Shown: positions 7,714 through 11,182 of the stretch, piece by piece | Layout: each line of letters opens with the position of its first letter | Position numbering within the stretch: the first letter of the stretch is position 1 | Assembly: GCA_028707655.1 (NCBI GenBank) | Contig: JAQWAN010000043.1 | Span: 1-11,182 of the forward strand | Direction: 5' to 3' | Source of the DNA: Bacteroidaceae bacterium | Lineage (GTDB): Bacteria; Bacteroidota; Bacteroidia; Bacteroidales; Bacteroidaceae | DNA: 11,182 bases | Notes under the pieces: model-generated | What the model saw: only the letters and a program-made list of their open reading frames with translations | Told to the model about the DNA's origin: nothing | The model's database searches: none | Translations under genes and position numbers: made by a program

Positions 7714-7716
7714 AAT

Positions 7717-8550
7717 ATGCAACCACTTTTTCGAACATTACAGCACCAACTTACCGCTCATTATCCCGTATCAGAAGCAAAAGCATTAGTTAAAATGGTG
7801 CTTTCTGATTACTTTCATATTAATTGGATGGATCATTATATGGGCAAAGATATTAAATTATCTCCGAATCAACTAGATGAACTAAAGGATATTATTGCTC
7901 GATTGGAAAAATTTGAACCTATTCAGTATATTTTGGGCGAAGCCTATTTTATGGGGATACCGTTTAAGGTGACACCAGCTGTGCTTATCCCTCGTCCAGA
8001 GACCGCTGAACTGGTACATATGATTGTTCGGGAACAGTTGGAACAACGGGTCTCTATTTTAGATATAGGCACAGGGAGTGGCTGTATTGCCGTTTCTTTG
8101 GCTAGCCAATTGCCTTTGGCTAAGGTGACTGCATTAGATGTTTCGTTAGATGCTTTAGAGGTGGCAAAGTATAATGCTAAAAGTAGGCAGGTGGATATCG
8201 ATTTTGTACAAATGGACATTCTCCAACAGACGCCTGCGGGTAGGTTTGATTGTGTGGTGAGCAATCCGCCCTATATCACCGCTGTAGAGAAGCAAGATAT
8301 GCAACCTAATGTGCTCGAATATGAGCCTTCGCTTGCTCTGTTTGTACATCACGATGACCCTCTTTTGTTTTACAGAACAATTGCAACAAAGGCTTTGTTG
8401 CTGCTCCGTCCAAACGGATCGCTCTATTTTGAAATAAATAGAGCTTATGGGCAGGAGATGATAGCATTATTGGAATCGTTGTCTTTTAAGGAGATAACTT
8501 TACACAAAGATATGTATGGAAATGATCGATTTATAAAAGCTTGCCGATGA
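7717..8550 (+). CDS. prmC: PrmC (HemK), release-factor glutamine methyltransferase
   Basis: PrmC uses S-adenosylmethionine to methylate the glutamine of the GGQ motif in release factors RF1 and RF2, which improves translation termination. The 277-residue protein has the expected two parts: an N-terminal helical domain (about 1-80) for release-factor binding, and a Rossmann-type methyltransferase domain. Diagnostic motifs are PIQYILGEAYFMG at 68-80, LIPRPETAELV at 90-100, the SAM-binding loop DIGTGSGCIA at 116-125, Asp141 at the end of the second strand, and the catalytic NPPY at 183-186 that holds the glutamine side chain. It is the first gene of a plus-strand set and its TGA overlaps the recX start, so translation of the two is probably coupled. 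The ATG at 7717 follows the divergent gap directly. Confidence 0.96.
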   Translation: MQPLFRTLQHQLTAHYPVSEAKALVKMVLSDYFHINWMDHYMGKDIKLSPNQLDELKDIIARLEKFEPIQYILGEAYFMGIPFKVTPAVLIPRPETAELVHMIVREQLEQRVSILDIGTGSGCIAVSLASQLPLAKVTALDVSLDALEVAKYNAKSRQVDIDFVQMDILQQTPAGRFDCVVSNPPYITAVEKQDMQPNVLEYEPSLALFVHHDDPLLFYRTIATKALLLLRPNGSLYFEINRAYGQEMIALLESLSFKEITLHKDMYGNDRFIKACR

Positions 8551-9023
8551 TGGAATTATCAAAAGAAAAAGCACTTTATAAAGCTGCTGCTTACTGTTCT
8601 ATGGCAGAACATTGTGTGTACGAGGTACAACAGAAATTGGAACGTTGGGGGGCTTCGGCCGAGGTGATGGAGGAGGTGATTGCCTATCTAAAGCGCGAAA
8701 ATTATCTCGATGAGTCGCGATATTGCAGTAGCTTTATACACGATAAGTTGCATTATAACAAATGGGGGCGTCTTAAAATGGCTCATGCTCTACGTTTGAA
8801 ACAGATAAAGACCTCTTTTTTTGAACCCTATTTATTGGCCATTGATGAGGAGATTTATACAACTATTCTTTCGGAATTATTGGCCTCGAAAAGCAGGGCT
8901 ATTAAGGCTCGCTCTTTGTATGAACGAAAGGGCAAACTTATCCGATTTGCGGTTGGGCGAGGTTTTGAAATGGACAAAGTGATTGCTTTGTTAAACCATT
9001 TACCCGATGAGGAGGATATGTAG
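8547..9023 (+). CDS. recX: RecX-family regulator of RecA
   Basis: The 158-residue protein is all-helical with the RecX pattern: KAAAYCSMAEHCVYEVQQKL near the N-terminus, then VIAYLKRENYLDESRYCSSF and a basic middle (DKLHYNKWGRLKMAHALRLK), typical of the tandem three-helix units that fit the groove of the RecA filament. Known role: it limits or reshapes RecA filaments during recombination and the SOS response. The frame is open back to a TTG at 8541, but ATG at 8547 makes the classical ATGA overlap with the prmC stop and is preferred; ATG at 8550 (TGATG overlap) is equally possible and removes one Met. Its own end overlaps the comF start by 17 bases. recA is not in the window, so this recX is separated from its target gene. 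Confidence 0.9.
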   Translation: MMELSKEKALYKAAAYCSMAEHCVYEVQQKLERWGASAEVMEEVIAYLKRENYLDESRYCSSFIHDKLHYNKWGRLKMAHALRLKQIKTSFFEPYLLAIDEEIYTTILSELLASKSRAIKARSLYERKGKLIRFAVGRGFEMDKVIALLNHLPDEEDM

Positions 9024-9717
9024 ATTAAAACGTTGGACCTCTGCACTCTGGGAACTTTTCTTCCCACACTGCTGTGCGGTATGTGGTCGCTCTTTAGCGC
9101 TCTCTGAAGAGGGTATCTGTTTATATTGTTTGTGCCAATTACCGCGGATAAATTATATTGATTTTAGTGCCAATGAGGTGGCTAAACGCTTTTGGGGACG
9201 GGTTGATGTTGAGCGTGCACTCTCTTTTTTTCGTTATGAAAAAGGGAGCGATTTTGATAAGATTTTCTTTCAAATAAAATACCATGGTGCAACACGTCTA
9301 GGTGTGACAATGGGAAAGATGATGGCTGAAGAGTTAGTGCGGAAAGGTTTTTTTGTTGGTATTGACTATCTGATTCCTATTCCACTACACCCTAAGCGGA
9401 TGAAACAACGAGGGTATAATCAATCGGAATGTATTGCGCAGGGGCTTTCTGAGGTAACAAAAATTCCTATCTGTACGTCGTTAGTGAAACGTGCAGTGGC
9501 CAACGAAACGCAAACCCATAAAAACGCGATGGAACGTTGGGAAAATGTAGCCCATGTTTTTCAATTATCTGCTCCTCCATCTTTGATGGCTGGTAAACAT
9601 CTTCTTTTGATAGATGATGTGCTGACCACTGGTGCAACTATCTCCTCTTGCGCTCTGGTGCTTCAGGCTATACCCCATATTCAAATTAGTGTGTTGACTT
9701 TGGCAACCGTTCAATAG
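9007..9717 (+). CDS. ComF-family phosphoribosyltransferase with N-terminal zinc ribbon
   Basis: The 236-residue protein has an N-terminal zinc ribbon with Cys23-x2-Cys26 and Cys38-x2-Cys41, then a type I phosphoribosyltransferase fold. Visible motifs are FFQIKYHGATRLG around 87-99, DYLIPIPLHPKRMKQRGYNQS at about 120-140, and the PRPP-binding loop LLLIDDVLTTGAT at 199-211 with the adjacent aspartates. ComF is needed for DNA uptake in competent species such as Bacillus and Haemophilus, where it acts in the cytoplasm; many bacteria without known competence carry this family, and its substrate is not established. Here the ATG lies 17 bases inside recX, so the gene is probably translationally coupled to it. 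A link with DNA processing is suggested by recX next door but not shown. The family call is firm, the role open. Confidence 0.92.
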   Translation: MRRICRLKRWTSALWELFFPHCCAVCGRSLALSEEGICLYCLCQLPRINYIDFSANEVAKRFWGRVDVERALSFFRYEKGSDFDKIFFQIKYHGATRLGVTMGKMMAEELVRKGFFVGIDYLIPIPLHPKRMKQRGYNQSECIAQGLSEVTKIPICTSLVKRAVANETQTHKNAMERWENVAHVFQLSAPPSLMAGKHLLLIDDVLTTGATISSCALVLQAIPHIQISVLTLATVQ

Positions 9718-9830
9718 CCGTTATAAGGTTCCCTATTTGTGGCTTTGTTTTTTATTACAAAATGTCAGTTTATTCGTTTTAAATCGGTTTTCAGTTCCCA
9801 AAAATATAAAAAATTACGTTGTTATATACA

Positions 9831-9872
9831 TATTATTCAATGTATTTCTGTACTTTTGTCTGCTGAATAATA
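9831..9872. repeat. 9-base perfect inverted repeat flanking the pyrE promoter
   Basis: TATTATTCA at 9831-9839 and its exact reverse complement TGAATAATA at 9864-9872 are separated by 24 bases. The candidate -7 box lies in the middle, and the arm centres are 33 bases apart, about three turns of the helix. Because the left arm is upstream of the expected transcription start, it would act as DNA, for example as a two-site operator, and not as an RNA hairpin. The DNA is AT-rich, so chance is a real alternative. Confidence 0.4.
9851..9858 (+). promoter_or_regulatory. candidate -7 element for pyrE
   Basis: TACTTTTG matches TAnnTTTG and lies 28 bases before the pyrE ATG, in a 168-base gap that otherwise holds no gene. 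No TTG is found at 19-21 bases upstream; the nearest is at 9819-9821, too far. The position in the only sizeable gap of the plus-strand half supports a real promoter. Confidence 0.5.
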
Positions 9873-9885
9873 GATACTTTGCTTT

Positions 9886-10524
9886 ATGAAAATTATTGAA
9901 AAACTTTTTGCAGAAAGATTACTTAAGATTAAAGCTATTAAGATTCAGCCAGATAATCCATTTATGTGGGCATCTGGGTGGAAGTCCCCTTTTTATTGTG
10001 ATAATCGTAAAACATTATCGTATCCAAATCTGAGAAACTTTGTCAAAACAGAGATTGCACGAATCATTATGGAAAAATATGGCCAAGTAGATGCTATAGC
10101 TGGCGTTGCTACAGGTGCTATTCCACAAGGAGCTCTTGTTGCGGATGCTTTGCATCTACCCTTTGTTTATGTGCGCTCTACGCCAAAGGATCATGGATTG
10201 GAAAATCTAATAGAGGGAGAACTTCGACCACGCATGAAAGTAGTAGTGATTGAAGATTTAGTTTCTACTGGTGGAAGTAGTTTGAAAGCTGTGGAGGCTA
10301 TTCGTCGTGATGGAAGTGAAGTGATCGGTATGATTGCTGCTTTTACCTACGGCTTTGAACAGTCTGTGAGCGCTTTTAAGAAAGCCAATGTTGAACTAAC
10401 CTCTTTGACTAATTACGAGTCGGTTCTCGAAGTAGCTTTGCAAACAGGTTATATAGAGGAAGATGATGTGGAAATTTTAGATAGATGGAGACAAGATCCT
10501 ATTCATTGGGATGTTGAGGAATAA
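9886..10524 (+). CDS. pyrE: PyrE, orotate phosphoribosyltransferase
   Basis: PyrE joins orotate to PRPP to give orotidine monophosphate, the fifth step of pyrimidine synthesis, in the cytoplasm. The 212-residue protein has standard length. Signature regions are WASGWKSPFYCDNRKTLSYP (28-47) for orotate and phosphate contacts, IAGVATGAIPQGALVAD around 71-87, the flexible catalytic loop YVRSTPKDHGLENLIEG at about 95-111 with Lys101 and His103, and the PRPP loop VVVIEDLVSTGGSS at 119-132. The enzyme normally works as a dimer with the loop closing over the neighbouring active site. It is preceded by its own candidate promoter and followed after 84 bases by the SRPBCC gene, with no terminator seen between, so the two may form one transcript. 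Confidence 0.97.
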   Translation: MKIIEKLFAERLLKIKAIKIQPDNPFMWASGWKSPFYCDNRKTLSYPNLRNFVKTEIARIIMEKYGQVDAIAGVATGAIPQGALVADALHLPFVYVRSTPKDHGLENLIEGELRPRMKVVVIEDLVSTGGSSLKAVEAIRRDGSEVIGMIAAFTYGFEQSVSAFKKANVELTSLTNYESVLEVALQTGYIEEDDVEILDRWRQDPIHWDVEE

Positions 10525-10608
10525 GTAATCCTTTTCTTCTTTAACTAACGATACGATTAACAGCTTTTGTTTAATTGCAGGTTGTTGTCACTCCTATAAA
10601 AACTGATA

Positions 10609-11019
10609 ATGGAAAAATTTGAAAGTAATATAAAAGAGATACCTTACAATCAAACGCTTGTTTATGCTAAGTTATCCGATTTAAATAACCTAGCTGCTAT
10701 ACAAGATAAGCTGCCTAACGACAAGATAAAAAACTTGACGTTTGATGCCGATACATTGAGCTTTGAGGTGTCTCCAGTTGGTGTTATATCTATGAAGATT
10801 GTGGAAAGAGAGTCTCCCACTTGTATTAAACTGGAGACCATTCAGTCGCCCCAAGCGTTTAATCTTTGGATTCAATTGTTGCCGGTTACTGCATCTGTAT
10901 GTAAGATGAAGCTAACGATAAAAATAAGTCTGAATCCTTTTATGAAGGGGATGATTAAAAAACCTTTAGCAGAGGGATTAGAGAAGATGGCTACGATGTT
11001 AGCCTCTATTCCTTATTAG
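10609..11019 (+). CDS. small SRPBCC-like (START/polyketide-cyclase fold) protein, function unknown
   Basis: The 136-residue protein has no signal peptide or membrane segment and should be cytoplasmic. It opens with EKFESNIKEIPYNQTLVYAKLSDLNNL, a strand followed by the short helices usual in SRPBCC proteins. Antiparallel strands follow (TLSFEVSPVGVISMKIVERES, CIKLETIQS, AFNLWIQLLPV, SVCKMKLTIKISLN), and it ends with a long amphipathic helix (GMIKKPLAEGLEKMATMLASI) as expected for the fold's C-terminal helix. The fold makes a hydrophobic pocket, but the ligand is not known. I recognise a similar small gene next to pyrE in other Bacteroidales; that linkage is recalled, not searched. The stop is followed by the strong hairpin at 11074-11120, so it is probably the last gene of the pyrE unit. 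Confidence 0.78.
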   Translation: MEKFESNIKEIPYNQTLVYAKLSDLNNLAAIQDKLPNDKIKNLTFDADTLSFEVSPVGVISMKIVERESPTCIKLETIQSPQAFNLWIQLLPVTASVCKMKLTIKISLNPFMKGMIKKPLAEGLEKMATMLASIPY

Positions 11020-11073
11020 TAGCGTTACGCATTAGAAATAAAATAGTGGTTTTTACCCTTTTATACATGTGGT

Positions 11074-11120
11074 AATAAACAAACAGGGGAGCCTTTTAAA
11101 GGCTCCCCTGTTTGTTTATT
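11074..11120. terminator. bidirectional rho-independent terminator
   Basis: A perfect 20-bp inverted repeat (11074-11093 with 11101-11120) encloses the 7-base loop TTTTAAA. The inner part AGGGGAGCC/GGCTCCCCT is GC-rich. The outer part is A-rich on the left and T-rich on the right (TTTGTTTATT on the plus strand), so each strand ends in a U-rich tract. It lies between two converging genes, 54 bases after the SRPBCC stop and 15 bases from the minus-strand stop, and can serve both. Confidence 0.9.
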
Positions 11121-11135
11121 GGTATAGAATACCGT

Positions 11136-11182
11136 TTATAGTTTCTCGTACGCAGCACGAATAGATTGTGCTATCTTTTCCA
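11136..11182 (-). CDS. C-terminal end of an unidentified gene, cut by window edge
   Basis: On the minus strand an open frame enters from the right edge and ends at a TAA (11136-11138). It encodes EKIAQSIRAAYEKL, an amphipathic helix of the kind seen at the C-terminus of many cytoplasmic enzymes. Support for a real gene comes from the bidirectional terminator placed just beyond its stop. Fourteen residues are too few to name the family, and I do not guess one. Confidence 0.6.
   Translation of the reverse strand, partial: EKIAQSIRAAYEKL

Noticed and set aside
7679..7716. Possible FMN riboswitch ahead of ribD.
   Set aside because: The gap of 38 bases is far too short for the FMN aptamer and shows none of its conserved helices.
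7944..8352. Minus-strand open frames (106 and 65 codons) inside prmC.
   Set aside because: They lie opposite the conserved SAM-binding and NPPY motifs and resemble no protein family.
8541..8546. RecX start at a TTG two codons upstream.
   Set aside because: Two ATG codons at 8547 and 8550 overlap the prmC stop in the classical way; a TTG start adds nothing.
9718..9850. Small RNA, tRNA or rho-independent terminator after comF.
   Set aside because: The stretch is AT-rich with no GC-rich stem followed by a T tract and no cloverleaf; only the promoter-proximal repeats stand out.
10525..10608. Separate promoter or attenuator between pyrE and the SRPBCC gene.
   Set aside because: No TAnnTTTG box and no stable hairpin could be found in these 84 bases.

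Overview
The window reads as a chromosomal housekeeping segment of a Bacteroidota bacterium, most likely order Bacteroidales. The clues are: AT-leaning DNA, start codons without clear Shine-Dalgarno sequences, candidate promoters of the Bacteroides type (-7 motif TAnnTTTG) in front of transcription units, a uppS-bamA-ompH-ompH gene order, and two protein families (DUF6089, DUF6242) that I know mainly from Bacteroidales. Genus cannot be fixed from the sequence alone.

Left half (1-6493, all on the minus strand, so read from right to left): a probable operon for envelope assembly. It begins with a DUF6242 lipoprotein, then a DUF6089 outer-membrane-type protein, uppS (undecaprenyl-diphosphate synthase), bamA (outer-membrane protein insertase) and two OmpH/Skp periplasmic chaperones. 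The second ompH has its own candidate promoter and runs off the left edge a few residues before its expected end. Gaps inside this block are only 9-58 bases. Together the genes link carrier-lipid synthesis for peptidoglycan and O-antigen to delivery and insertion of outer-membrane proteins. The two DUF proteins are candidates for extra parts of the same machinery.

Middle (6602-9717): ribD (riboflavin synthesis) on the minus strand lies divergent, with a 38-base gap, from a tightly overlapping plus-strand set prmC-recX-comF. PrmC methylates release factors, RecX modulates RecA, and the ComF-like protein is a zinc-ribbon phosphoribosyltransferase.

Right (9718-11182): a 168-base gap with a candidate promoter flanked by a 9-base inverted repeat, then pyrE (orotate phosphoribosyltransferase) and a small SRPBCC-like protein. 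A 20-bp perfect hairpin follows, which can end transcription from both sides. The last 14 codons of an unidentified minus-strand gene enter from the right edge.

No RNA genes, insertion sequences, CRISPR arrays or phage genes were seen, and there is no intergenic stretch over 168 bases. I found no clear new biological system. The points most worth a second look are the two DUF genes at the head of the BAM operon, a Tyr/Asn/Ser-rich insert in the BamA barrel, an Arg-to-Ser change in a conserved UppS motif, and the inverted repeat around the pyrE promoter.
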